NCBI GenBank assembly: GCA_032464575.1
Contig: JAWDKM010000006.1
Span: 310,001-374,000 of the forward strand
Origin: Pontivivens sp032464575
GTDB lineage: Bacteria; Pseudomonadota; Alphaproteobacteria; Rhodobacterales; Rhodobacteraceae
Reading direction: 5' to 3'
DNA: 64,000 nt
Below are positions 16,188-24,310 of the stretch, one piece after another. A program made the translations under genes and the position numbers. Below the pieces are notes generated by a model that saw only the letters and a program-made list of their open reading frames with translations, made no database searches and was not told the DNA's origin. Every line of letters starts with the position of its first letter. Position 1 is the stretch's first letter.

Positions 16188-16910
16188 TCAGGTGAAGTAC
16201 TGGCCGCCGTTTGCCGTGATCGTCGAGCCGGTGATGAAGCCCGCGTCGTCCGACGTCAGGAACGCCACGCAGCGCGCGATCTCGTCGGCCTCGCCGAGGC
16301 GCCCGACCGGGATCTGGCCGATGATCGCCTCGCGCACCTTCTCGGGCACCGCCATCACCATGTCGGTGGCGATGTAGCCCGGGCAGATCGCGTTCACCGT
16401 GATGCCGTAGCGCGCGCCCTCCTGCGCCAGCGCCTTGGTGAAGCCGAGATCGCCTGCCTTCGATGCGGAGTAGTTCGCCTGCCCGAACTGCCCCTTCTGC
16501 CCGTTGATGGACGAGATGGTGACGATCCGGCCGAACTTGCGCTCGCGCATGCCGACCCAGACGTTGTGGGTCATGTTGAAGACGCCGGTGAGGTTGGTGT
16601 CGATCACCTCGGACCACTGCTCCGGCGTCATCTTGTGGAAGGGCGCGTCGCGGGTGATGCCGGCGTTGTTCACTAGGATATCCACGGGGCCGAGATCGCT
16701 TTCCACCTGCGCGATGCCGTCCTTGCACGCGGCGTAGTCGGCGACGGAGAACTTGTAGGTCTTGATGCCGGTCTCGTCCGTGAACTTCTTCGCCGCCTCG
16801 TCATTGCCGCCATAGGTCGCCGCAACCTCGCAGCCCTGCGCCTTGAGCGCTGTCGCGATGGCCGCGCCGATGCCGCGGGAGCCTCCGGTGACGATTGCCA
16901 CACGTGCCAT
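16188..16910 (-). CDS. phaB: Acetoacetyl-CoA reductase
   Basis: An NADPH-dependent short-chain dehydrogenase that reduces acetoacetyl-CoA to (R)-3-hydroxybutyryl-CoA for polyhydroxybutyrate or the ethylmalonyl-CoA pathway. The 240-residue protein has the cofactor motif VTGGSRGIGAAIA, NNAGITRD, catalytic Ser in TISSINGQKGQFGQ, and YSASKAG (Tyr and Lys). The C-terminus ITGSTITANGGQYFT is typical of PhaB. It lies 88 bases downstream of phaA on the same strand. Confidence 0.95.
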   Translation of the reverse strand: MARVAIVTGGSRGIGAAIATALKAQGCEVAATYGGNDEAAKKFTDETGIKTYKFSVADYAACKDGIAQVESDLGPVDILVNNAGITRDAPFHKMTPEQWSEVIDTNLTGVFNMTHNVWVGMRERKFGRIVTISSINGQKGQFGQANYSASKAGDLGFTKALAQEGARYGITVNAICPGYIATDMVMAVPEKVREAIIGQIPVGRLGEADEIARCVAFLTSDDAGFITGSTITANGGQYFT

Positions 16911-16998
16911 GGTCGTTTCCTCTCTGTTTTTGTCTTGGGGTGGTCGTGTCGGGAGGGGTGTGGCCCGGCGGCCCGGAGGCCGCCTTGACCGGGATCAA

Positions 16999-18174
16999 TC
17001 AGTCGCGCTCGACACAGAGCGCGACACCCATGCCGCCGCCGATGCACAGCGTGGCGAGGCCCTTCTTCGCGTCGCGGCGCTTCATTTCGAACAGGAGCGT
17101 GTTGAGCACGCGGCAGCCCGATGCGCCGATCGGGTGGCCGATGGCGATGGCGCCCCCGTTCACATTCACGATCTCGGGGTCCCAGCCCATCTCCTTGTTG
17201 ACCGCGCAGGCCTGTGCGGCGAAGGCCTCGTTCGCCTCCACCAGGTCGAGGTCGGAGACGGACCAGCCCGCCTTGTCGAGCGCCTTCTTGGAGGCATAGA
17301 CCGGCCCCACGCCCATGATCGACGGGTCGAGGCCCGCGGTGGCGTAGCTCGCGATGCGGGCGAGCGGCTCGATCCCGCGCTTCTGCGCATTCTCCGCCGT
17401 CATCAGCAGCGTGGCGGCCGCCCCGTCATTGAGGCCGGAGGCGTTGGCCGCGGTCACCGAGCCGTCCTTGGCGAAGGCCGGCTTGAGTTTGGCCATCGCG
17501 TCCAGCGTCGCGCCGTGGCGGATGTACTCGTCCTTGTCGACCACGATGTCGCCCTTGCGGGTCTTCACGGTGAAGGGGATGACCTCGTCGTCGAACCTGC
17601 CGGCCTTCTGCGCGGCCTCCGCCTTGTTCTGGGAGCCGACGGCGAAGGCATCCTGATCGTCGCGGGTGATCTGCCACTGGTTGGCGACATTCTCCGCCGT
17701 CTGACCCATGTGGTAGCCGTTGAAGGCGTCCCAGAGGCCGTCCTTGATCATCGTGTCTGTGAAGCTCATGTCGCCCATCTTCCGCCCCGACCGAAGGTGG
17801 GCTGCGTGGGGGGCGAGGCTCATGCTCTCCTGCCCACCGGCGATGATGACGTCGGCATCGCCGAGCTGGATGTGCTGCGCGCCCAGAGCCACTGCACGCA
17901 GGCCGGAGCCGCAAACCTGGTTGATACCCCAGGCTGCACTTTCCTTCGGCAGTCCTGCATTGATATGCGCCTGACGGGCCGGGTTCTGGCCCTGCGCCGC
18001 GGTCAGCACCTGACCGAGAATGGTTTCGGAGACCTCCTCCTTCGCCACACCCGCGCGCTCCAGCACGCCCTCGATCACGGCGGCGCCGAGGTCATGGGCG
18101 GGGGTGTTGGCGAAGGAGCCGTTGAACGAGCCGACGGCCGTGCGTCCGGCCGCTGCGATCACCACGTTGGTCAT
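16999..18174 (-). CDS. phaA: Acetyl-CoA acetyltransferase (beta-ketothiolase)
   Basis: Condenses two acetyl-CoA into acetoacetyl-CoA. This 391-residue thiolase has the nucleophile Cys in INQVCGSGLRAVALG, His in NVNGGAIAIGHPIGASGCR, and the second Cys in LCIGGGMGVALCVER. The start MTNVVIAAAGRTAVGSFNG at 18174 matches PhaA proteins and has a GGAGA Shine-Dalgarno; the upstream in-frame extension is rejected. phaA-phaB order is the classic PHB operon. A palindrome and TTGC-rich bases lie in its promoter region. Confidence 0.95.
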   Translation of the reverse strand: MTNVVIAAAGRTAVGSFNGSFANTPAHDLGAAVIEGVLERAGVAKEEVSETILGQVLTAAQGQNPARQAHINAGLPKESAAWGINQVCGSGLRAVALGAQHIQLGDADVIIAGGQESMSLAPHAAHLRSGRKMGDMSFTDTMIKDGLWDAFNGYHMGQTAENVANQWQITRDDQDAFAVGSQNKAEAAQKAGRFDDEVIPFTVKTRKGDIVVDKDEYIRHGATLDAMAKLKPAFAKDGSVTAANASGLNDGAAATLLMTAENAQKRGIEPLARIASYATAGLDPSIMGVGPVYASKKALDKAGWSVSDLDLVEANEAFAAQACAVNKEMGWDPEIVNVNGGAIAIGHPIGASGCRVLNTLLFEMKRRDAKKGLATLCIGGGMGVALCVERD

Positions 18175-18201
18175 GAGAGGTCTCCCCAGGGTTTTGCGAT
18201 T

Positions 18202-18214
18202 GTTGCGCCGCAAC
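18202..18214. promoter_or_regulatory. Palindrome in the phaA promoter region, possible PhaR site
   Basis: GTTGCG-C-CGCAAC is a perfect 6-base-arm inverted repeat 28 bases before the phaA start. On the minus strand a TATGTT hexamer lies immediately before it. TGC-rich sites are known PhaR targets in Paracoccus, so it could be the phaAB operator. Confidence 0.4.
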
Positions 18215-18259
18215 ATAGGTGGGGCGAAACGAAATTGCACCCCTAAAGTTGAGTATCTA

Positions 18260-19420
18260 TCAGATACGCACGTCGTCGAGGAAGCGAAGGATCGGCTCGA
18301 ACACGTCCGCGTGCGCCCGGCGGCCGACGATCATGCCGACATGCCCCGTCCCGGGCCGCGCGATACGCGCGCCGGGGATCGCGCCCGGCAGCGCCTCGGC
18401 ATTGGCGGGCGGCGCGATGCGGTCGTGCCGGGCGCAGAAGCTGAGGGTGGGGCAGGCGATGGCGTCGGGCGTGACGGGGCCGCCCATCACCTCCCACGCC
18501 CCTGCGGCGAGGGTGTTGTGAAGCTGCCAGTCGATCAGCACCTCCTCGGCCACTGCGGGGGCGAGCGGAACCGGACGGTTTAGCCAGTCCTCCACCGCGA
18601 CGAAGAGCTCGGCCTCCACCCCCTCCATCCGCGTGAAGCGGGCGAACTTGCGCAGGGCGAAGCCGGGGTCGAGCCCGGCGAAGAGTGTCTGCACCGCGTC
18701 GTGCGGGATCAGGCCGAAGCTCGCGCCCATAGCCTGCAACGCTGCGCGCGCCATGGCGGGGTCGGGGCGCACCAGCTCGCGGACCATGCGCGCGATCCAG
18801 ATCCCCTCCTGACAGTTCCAGGGTGTCCCGATCGTCACGAGGGCTGCCACGTCATCGGGCCGGTGCGCCGCTGCCGCCGCGGCCATCGCGCCGCCCATGC
18901 AGTAGCCGAGCACCGGCACGGGGCCGCCTGCCAGCACCCGCGCAACGGCGAGCGCCGGACGCAGGCGCAGGTCGGCATAATCCTCCAGCCCGAAGGTCTG
19001 CTCCGCCACGCCCGGCACACCCCAGTCAAGCAGCAGCGGCCGCAGCCCCGCCGCGCGCAGCGTGCCGAGGAGCGAGCGCTCCGGATGGATGTCGAGCACC
19101 TCGCTGCCGTTGATCAGCGACGGAAGCAACAGCACCGGCCGCCCCATGCCGCCGCCATGGTCGCGCAGCTCCGTCGCGCCGTCGGACCAGAGCACGGGCG
19201 CACTCTCCTCCGGCCGACGCCAGTCATGCGTGCGCCACCGGGCGATGCCGGCCAGCATGTCCTCCAGCATGTCGCCCGCAGCGGCAGCGCGGTCGAGCGG
19301 TGCAGGTCCGGGTTCCGGCGACAGCGTCGCCTGGCTCACCAGGGCGGCCGCCTGGGCGAGGTGGACGGGCAGGGGGCTCGGCCCGGCCCGGCGCGGATCC
19401 GTCGGCAGGCTCGGCTTCAT
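18260..19420 (-). CDS. phaC: Short PHA synthase-like alpha/beta hydrolase (PhaC family)
   Basis: A 386-residue protein with PhaC hallmarks: LPSLINGSEVLDIHPERSLL, then LLLDWGVPG, and the lipase-like box GYCMGG with Cys174 as the candidate nucleophile. Asp333 (ARHDRIAPP) and His360 (GTGHVG) complete the triad. Its length is nearer the class III PhaC subunit than the roughly 600 residues of class I enzymes, but no PhaE subunit gene is evident. The start overlaps the stop of a 41-codon ORF, and phaR is divergent. Polymerase activity is inferred, not shown. Confidence 0.75.
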   Translation of the reverse strand: MKPSLPTDPRRAGPSPLPVHLAQAAALVSQATLSPEPGPAPLDRAAAAGDMLEDMLAGIARWRTHDWRRPEESAPVLWSDGATELRDHGGGMGRPVLLLPSLINGSEVLDIHPERSLLGTLRAAGLRPLLLDWGVPGVAEQTFGLEDYADLRLRPALAVARVLAGGPVPVLGYCMGGAMAAAAAAHRPDDVAALVTIGTPWNCQEGIWIARMVRELVRPDPAMARAALQAMGASFGLIPHDAVQTLFAGLDPGFALRKFARFTRMEGVEAELFVAVEDWLNRPVPLAPAVAEEVLIDWQLHNTLAAGAWEVMGGPVTPDAIACPTLSFCARHDRIAPPANAEALPGAIPGARIARPGTGHVGMIVGRRAHADVFEPILRFLDDVRI

Positions 19421-19542
19421 TGCTGCGGGTCGCGCTCCGCGGGGCGGGGCGCCGGGCCGTCGCGCATCAGGCGCGCCACGTCGGCAAGCCAGCGCTCCAG
19501 CCAGTCGCGCGCGGCGGTGGTCGTCTCGTCATCCCCTCTCAT
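19417..19542 (-). CDS. Micro-ORF translationally coupled to phaC, 41 residues
   Basis: It begins MRGDDETTTAARDWLERW and continues LADVARLMRDGPAPRP. Its TGA sits inside the ATGA that starts phaC, so ribosomes finishing here can restart on phaC. The Shine-Dalgarno is weak. The tryptophan-rich amphipathic segment DWLERWLADVARLM recalls helices in phasin or PhaE proteins, but the similarity is too short to assign a family. It is either a small synthase partner or a leader peptide that sets phaC translation. Confidence 0.5.
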   Translation of the reverse strand: MRGDDETTTAARDWLERWLADVARLMRDGPAPRPAERDPQQ

Positions 19543-19591
19543 GGGCCGGACCCTATCACGGCGGGCGCACGCCGCATCCGCGAAATTTGCG

Positions 19592-19621
19592 TTGCGGTGC
19601 AAGTGTGCAGCGCACTATGCT
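19592..19621 (+). promoter_or_regulatory. Candidate phaR promoter
   Basis: TTGCGG, an 18-base gap, then TATGCT, 57 bases before the phaR start. The -10 lies at the centre of the inverted repeat 19603-19632, as expected for autorepression. Confidence 0.4.
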
Positions 19622-19632
19622 GCGCAGCACAC
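19603..19632. promoter_or_regulatory. TGC-rich palindrome between phaC and phaR, PhaR operator candidate
   Basis: GTGTGC-AGCGCA, a 6-base centre, then TGCGCA-GCACAC pairs at 11 of 12 positions. The flank adds TTGCGTTGCGGTGCAA. PhaR proteins bind TGC-rich DNA and repress phasin, phaR and related promoters, so this shared upstream region is a plausible operator. Confidence 0.55.
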
Positions 19633-19677
19633 GTCCGCGAAGAGGCGTTCAAAACAACCTTTGGGGGAGCGATCGGA

Positions 19678-20268
19678 GTGGCCAAGAAACCCACCGAGAC
19701 CGATCAGCCGGTCGTGATCAAGAAGTATGCGAACCGCCGTCTCTACAACACGGCGAAATCGAGCTACGTGACCCTCGAACACCTCGCCCAGATGGTGCGC
19801 GACGGCGACGACTTCGTGGTCAACGACGCGAAGACCGGCGAGGACATCACCCGCTCCGTCCTCACGCAGATCATCTTCGAGGAGGAGGCCAAGGGGCAGA
19901 ACATGCTGCCCACGAACTTCCTGCGCCAGCTCATCCGGCTCTACGGCGATACGCTGCAGGGCTTCGTGCCGGGCTATCTCGACGCCTCGATGGATACCTT
20001 CGCACGCAATCAGGAGAAGATGCGCGACCAGGTGCGTGCGGCGTTCGACGCGAACCCCGCGATCCAGAACTACGAGGCGATGACCCGCGCCAACATGGAG
20101 TGGTTCGAGAACACGATGCGCATGTTCTCTCCGTTCGCCACCGGCGGTGCCGCGACGCCGGAAGATCCCAAGGCCGACGCCTCTGCGAAGGATGTCGAGC
20201 TCGACGAGCTGAAGGACCAGCTCGCCCGGATGCAGGAACAGCTCGCCGAACTGGTGCGCAAGTCCTGA
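19678..20268 (+). CDS. phaR: Polyhydroxyalkanoate synthesis repressor PhaR
   Basis: PhaR senses PHB granules and represses phasin and its own gene. This 196-residue protein has the diagnostic N-terminal DNA-binding domain VIKKYANRRLYNTAKSSYVT, followed by a PHB-accumulation regulatory domain (ILTQIIFEEE-like and NFLRQLIRLYGD segments). The C-terminal tail ends in a short coiled coil (ELDELKDQLARMQEQLAEL). The GTG start at 19678 gives the usual AKKP opening. It is divergent from phaC. Confidence 0.94.
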   Translation: MAKKPTETDQPVVIKKYANRRLYNTAKSSYVTLEHLAQMVRDGDDFVVNDAKTGEDITRSVLTQIIFEEEAKGQNMLPTNFLRQLIRLYGDTLQGFVPGYLDASMDTFARNQEKMRDQVRAAFDANPAIQNYEAMTRANMEWFENTMRMFSPFATGGAATPEDPKADASAKDVELDELKDQLARMQEQLAELVRKS

Positions 20269-20274
20269 TCCCGG

Positions 20275-21048
20275 TCACGCCACCCCGGCCGAGGGATGTG
20301 CGACGCCAAGCGTGAGCGCCGGCCCCGCCGCCCCGATGAAGTGTCCCTGCAGGCCATCCACACCCAGCGCAGAGAGACACTCCGCCTCGGTCGCCGTCTG
20401 CACGTATTCCGCCACCGTGAACATCTCGAAATGCCGGGCGATGTCGACAAGCGCGCGGATCAGGCACTGGTTGTCGGCGCTCGCCTCGATCCTGCGGGTG
20501 AAGAAGCCGTCGATCTTCACGCCGTCGAGGGCGAGATCGCGAAACTGCCGGAACGCGGTATAGCCCGCTCCGAAATCGTCGAGCAGCACCGCGGGCCCCA
20601 GTGCGCGCACCGCGCGGGTGAAGCGGGCCGCGCGGTCGCTGTCGAGCAGCGCCGTCTCCGTCACCTCCACGATCAGCCGGTCGGTGAGGCCGGGCCGGTC
20701 CGCAGCTTCCCGCTGCAGGAGGTCGATCCACGCGGCATCGCTCAGCGTGTCCGCGCCCACGTTGACCGAGATCCGCGTGCCCGGCGTCGCCTCCAGTGCC
20801 GCCAGCGCATGGCGCAGCACGAAGCGGTCGAGCTTCGGTCCCAGACCCGCCGCCTCCAGCGCGGGGAGGAAGGCGGCTGGCGCGAGCAAACCATCCGCAC
20901 TGCGCAGCCGCGCGAGCCCCTCGAAGAACGCGATCCCGCCGCGCGTACGCACCACCGGCTGGAAGGCGAGCTCCACCCGCCCCGCCGCCAGCAGCGCCTC
21001 GGGCTGTATGTCGGGGTCAGGCGGCCACTCTTCGATCACGCTCAACAT
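20275..21048 (-). CDS. Stand-alone EAL-domain protein (cyclic-di-GMP phosphodiesterase candidate)
   Basis: A 257-residue protein consisting of almost nothing but an EAL domain, which hydrolyses cyclic di-GMP. The signature is EGL rather than EAL (FFEGLARLR), keeping the metal-binding Glu. Other catalytic features are present: SVNVGADT (Asn), IVEVTETALL (Glu), LLDDFGAGYT (Asp pair), VKIDGFF (Lys), VAEYVQT (Glu) and GLQGHFIG (Gln). With these residues it is probably active. No sensor, GGDEF or membrane segment is visible. Confidence 0.85.
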   Translation of the reverse strand: MLSVIEEWPPDPDIQPEALLAAGRVELAFQPVVRTRGGIAFFEGLARLRSADGLLAPAAFLPALEAAGLGPKLDRFVLRHALAALEATPGTRISVNVGADTLSDAAWIDLLQREAADRPGLTDRLIVEVTETALLDSDRAARFTRAVRALGPAVLLDDFGAGYTAFRQFRDLALDGVKIDGFFTRRIEASADNQCLIRALVDIARHFEMFTVAEYVQTATEAECLSALGVDGLQGHFIGAAGPALTLGVAHPSAGVA

Positions 21049-21118
21049 CTTCTCGCCCGGCCCTCCGTTCCCCGCTACTGTTCGCGGAATGTTCTGAACG
21101 AATCGTAAAGGGGAGCCG

Positions 21119-21691
21119 ATGGGGCCAAGATGTGCGTGGTGCGGGACCGACCCGATCTATGTGGATTACCACGACACCGAGTGGGGCGTGCCGGACAAGG
21201 ACGCCCGCGCGCTGTGGGAGAAGCTGATCCTCGACGGCTTCCAGGCCGGGTTGAGCTGGATCACGATCCTCAAGAAGCGTGAGGCGTTCCAGGCCGCCTT
21301 TGACGGGTTCGAGCCGGAGCGGATCGCCCGCTATACCGAGGCCGACGTGACGCGCCTCCTCGCCGATCCCGGCATCGTGCGGCACCGCGGCAAGATCGAG
21401 GCGACGATCGGCAATGCGCGCGCCTACCTCGCGATCCAGGAGCAGGAGGGCTTCGATACCTTCCTCTGGCGCTACATGGACGGCGCGCCGCTGCAGAACG
21501 AGTGGCCCAGCATGGCCGAGGTCCCGGCGGAGACGGAACTGTCGCGCCGCATCTCGAAGGACCTCAAGAAGGCCGGCTTCAAGTTCTGCGGCCCCACCAT
21601 CGTCTACGCCTTCATGCAGGCCGTGGGCATGGTGAACGACCACACGACGGACTGCTTCCGCCATCAGGAGGTGAAGGCGCTCGGGCGGTGA
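21119..21691 (+). CDS. tag: DNA-3-methyladenine glycosylase I
   Basis: Tag removes 3-methyladenine from alkylated DNA as the first base-excision repair step. The 190-residue protein starts MGPRCAWCGTDPIYVDYHDTEWG, carrying the zinc-binding Cys and His, with the base-binding region FQAGLSWITILKKREAF and the closing HTTDCFRH that completes the zinc site. The start ATG follows a GGGGAG Shine-Dalgarno. It is divergent from the EAL gene by 70 bases. About 490 bases of repeat-rich DNA follow. Confidence 0.95.
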   Translation: MGPRCAWCGTDPIYVDYHDTEWGVPDKDARALWEKLILDGFQAGLSWITILKKREAFQAAFDGFEPERIARYTEADVTRLLADPGIVRHRGKIEATIGNARAYLAIQEQEGFDTFLWRYMDGAPLQNEWPSMAEVPAETELSRRISKDLKKAGFKFCGPTIVYAFMQAVGMVNDHTTDCFRHQEVKALGR

Positions 21692-22178
21692 TCTTCCAGC
21701 GGTACCGTCCCGGCCGCAGAGCCGGGAGCTTTGGTAATTGTACCGTCATCCTCGGGCTCGACCCGAGGATCTCCCGATGCAGCAGATGGCCGGGTCAAGC
21801 CCGACCATGACACCCGTTCCCACCGTCCCGGCCGCAGTGCCGGGACCTTTCCCAACTCGGCACCTCTGAGCCAAAGACCCCGGATCAAGTCCGGGGTGGT
21901 ATCAATTCGAACTGGCGCTCCACCCGGCGGCACCGCCGGGCCGCGTCCGTCCGGGGCTCCGCCCGTTCACGCCTCAAACGCTCGACCGGAGCGTTTGAGA
22001 GACGGTGTTCACCCTCCCACCGGAGGGCGCGTTGGCGATGTCGGAAAAAGAATTCGCCAGATCGATGCTTTAAAGAGCGCGCTTAGCAAAGGCGTTGTGC
22101 AAGCGCTCTCCAGGTCGGGCGCGACCCTCGTCTCGTGTGAGTGCCGTTGGTAACAACCCAACGCCCACGCCCCAAGCC
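21692..22178. repeat. Intergenic repeat cluster after tag
   Basis: No gene is supported here. It holds palindromic repeats: CCGTCCCGGCCG-type elements at 21705-21729 and 21823-21847, a two-palindrome mosaic unit at 21745-21811 (starting GTCATCCTCGGGCTCGACC and ending GACCATGAC), and CCCCGGATCAAGTCCGGGG at 21878-21896. Related copies occur near 43.1, 46.4-46.7 and 56.6-56.8 kb. From about 21,900 to 22,178 I see nothing clear. Confidence 0.6.
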
Positions 22179-22769
22179 TCACACCCCGCTCTGCGCCATG
22201 ATCTCCGTCAGCAACGCCCGCGCGTTCTCGTCGTTCCAGTGCGCGCCGCCCTGCAACCGCGCGAGCTCCATGCCGTCCGGTCCCATGATCACCGTCACCG
22301 GCAGGCCGAGCACTCCGGCGCGCCGTGCGAGTTGGCCCTGGGGGTCGAGTAGGATGGGCAGCGCCTCGATCTCCTCCTCCTGGAAGAAGGCCCGGATACC
22401 CGCCAGCGAGTTCCGGCCCGTCGCGATCGTCACCACCTCGAACGCATCGCCGCCGAAGGTCTGCTGGAGCGCGTCGAGATCCGGCATCTCCTCGCGGCAG
22501 GGTGCGCACCAGGTGGCCCAGAAGTTCACCAGCACGACCTGGCCCGCATAATCGGCCAGCGAGTACTCGCTGCCGTCGGGATCGGTGAAGGTCTGGTCGG
22601 GCAGCTCCACCGGCTCGGAATGGACCACGAGCTTGCGCATGTCGCCTTCGCGCATGGGCTCGACCACCTCGGCGAGCGACTGGGCCGCCGCCCCGTTTGC
22701 CATCGCCAGCGGTGCTGCGTAGAAGAGGGCCGAGGCCACGAGGCTCAACGCCTTTCCGGTCATGCGCAT
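22179..22769 (-). CDS. TlpA-like thioredoxin-fold disulfide protein
   Basis: A 196-residue exported thiol-disulfide protein. The N-terminus has a hydrophobic signal segment ending near AMANGAAAQS. The TlpA-type core is VVLVNFWATWCAPCREEMPD, with the redox pair in WCAPC, followed by PILLDPQGQLARRAGVLGLPVT where the cis-Pro sits. Such proteins reduce periplasmic disulfides, often for cytochrome c or oxidase assembly. The start at 22769 is supported by GGAGGA 8 bases upstream. It is divergent from argH across 30 bases. Confidence 0.88.
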   Translation of the reverse strand: MRMTGKALSLVASALFYAAPLAMANGAAAQSLAEVVEPMREGDMRKLVVHSEPVELPDQTFTDPDGSEYSLADYAGQVVLVNFWATWCAPCREEMPDLDALQQTFGGDAFEVVTIATGRNSLAGIRAFFQEEEIEALPILLDPQGQLARRAGVLGLPVTVIMGPDGMELARLQGGAHWNDENARALLTEIMAQSGV

Positions 22770-22799
22770 GTGAAATTCCTCCCCACAACGAGGCCCCGA

Positions 22800-24206
22800 A
22801 TGCCCAACGACACCAAGGCCGCCAAATCCTCCAACGCGATGTGGGGCGGCCGCTTCGCCGACGGCCCCGACGCGATCATGGAGGCGATCAACGCCTCCAT
22901 CGGGTTCGACCGGCGTCTGGCGAAGCAGGACATCGAGGGCTCGCGCGCCCACGCCGCCATGCTGGCTGCCACCGGCATCCTGACGGATAGCGACGCGGAG
23001 GTGATCCGGGAAGGGCTGCTCACGGTCTTGTCAGAGATCGAGGCGGGGGAATTCGCCTTCTCCACCGCCTTGGAAGACATCCACATGAACGTCGAGGCGC
23101 GGCTGAAAGAGCTTGTGGGCGAGCCTGCCGGGCGGCTCCACACCGCGCGCTCGCGCAACGACCAGGTGGCGACGGATTTCAAGCTGTGGGTCCGCGACCA
23201 ACTCGACGCGATGGATGCGGGGCTGACGGCGCTGATGAAGGTCTTCGTGACGCAGGCCGAGGCCGGACCGGACATGGTGATGCCGGGCTTTACGCACCTG
23301 CAGACCGCGCAGCCGGTGACCTGGGGCCACCACATGCTGGCCTATGTCGAGATGTTCGCACGCGATCGCTCCCGCGTCCGCGACGCCCGCGCCCGGATGA
23401 ACGAGAGCCCGCTGGGGGCCGCGGCCCTCGCCGGCACCGGCTTCGCGATCGATCGGGAGATGACGGCGGCTGCCCTCGGCTTCGACCGGCCCGCGGCCAA
23501 CTCTCTCGACGCCGTCAGCGACCGCGACTTCGCGCTGGAGTTCCTGAGCACCGCCTCGATCTGCGCCATGCACCTCTCCCGCTTCGCCGAGGAGCTGGTG
23601 ATCTGGTCGTCGGCGCAGTTCCGGTTCGTGACGCTCTCGGACCGCTTCTCCACCGGCTCCTCGATCATGCCGCAGAAGAAGAACCCGGATGCCGCGGAGT
23701 TGCTCCGCGCCAAGGTGGGCCGGATCACGGGCGCGCTGATCGCGCTGCTGACGGTGATGAAGGGCCTGCCGCTCACCTATTCCAAGGATATGCAGGAGGA
23801 CAAGGAGCAGGTCTTCGACGCGGCCGACTCCATGATGCTGAGCCTCGCGGCGATGACCGGGATGGTGGCGGACCTGAAGCCGAACCCGGACGCCCTGCGC
23901 GCAGCTGCCGCCGCGGGCTTCTCCACTGCCACGGATCTCGCCGACTGGCTGGTGCGCGAGGCGGGGCTGCCGTTCCGCGACGCGCACCACGTGACCGGTG
24001 CTCTGGTGAAGGTGGCGGAGGATCGCGGCTGCGACCTCGCCGACCTCGCCTTGCAGGATATGCAGAGCGTCAACGACCGGATCACCGAAGGTGTCTTCGA
24101 CGTGCTGACGGTGGAGGCGTCGGTCGCCTCCCGCATCTCCTACGGCGGCACTGCGCCGGTCCGCGTCCGCGAACAGATCGCCCGCTGGAAGGAGGCGCTC
24201 CCATGA
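22800..24206 (+). CDS. argH: Argininosuccinate lyase
   Basis: ArgH splits argininosuccinate into arginine and fumarate, the last step of arginine synthesis. This 468-residue enzyme shows MWGGRFADGPDAIMEAINAS at the start, TARSRNDQVATDFKLW, and the signature loop GSSIMPQKKNPDAAELLR with the catalytic Ser. The start at 22800 gives the normal N-terminus. Its stop overlaps the start of a small lipoprotein gene (ATGA), which fits the argH-lipoprotein-lysA order of many alphaproteobacteria. Confidence 0.97.
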   Translation: MPNDTKAAKSSNAMWGGRFADGPDAIMEAINASIGFDRRLAKQDIEGSRAHAAMLAATGILTDSDAEVIREGLLTVLSEIEAGEFAFSTALEDIHMNVEARLKELVGEPAGRLHTARSRNDQVATDFKLWVRDQLDAMDAGLTALMKVFVTQAEAGPDMVMPGFTHLQTAQPVTWGHHMLAYVEMFARDRSRVRDARARMNESPLGAAALAGTGFAIDREMTAAALGFDRPAANSLDAVSDRDFALEFLSTASICAMHLSRFAEELVIWSSAQFRFVTLSDRFSTGSSIMPQKKNPDAAELLRAKVGRITGALIALLTVMKGLPLTYSKDMQEDKEQVFDAADSMMLSLAAMTGMVADLKPNPDALRAAAAAGFSTATDLADWLVREAGLPFRDAHHVTGALVKVAEDRGCDLADLALQDMQSVNDRITEGVFDVLTVEASVASRISYGGTAPVRVREQIARWKEALP

Positions 24207-24310
24207 TCCGTCTGATCCTGATCGTCGCCATCCTGCTGGCCCCCGCCGCCTGCGGACGCAAGGGCGACCCCGTGCCGCCCCAGCCGGAAACGGAAACTAC
24301 GTCCGGCTGA
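24203..24310 (+). CDS. Small lipoprotein, LptM (YifL)-like
   Basis: A 35-residue lipoprotein: a hydrophobic signal (MIRLILIVAILLAPAAC) with the lipobox Cys at residue 17, then GRKGDPVPPQPETETT. The CGRKGDP-PP pattern matches LptM, which in E. coli helps assemble the LptDE LPS translocon. It overlaps argH by 4 bases. LptM-type genes usually sit just before lysA or dapF; here lysA follows only after about 1.4 kb of other genes. Confidence 0.8.
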   Translation: MIRLILIVAILLAPAACGRKGDPVPPQPETETTSG

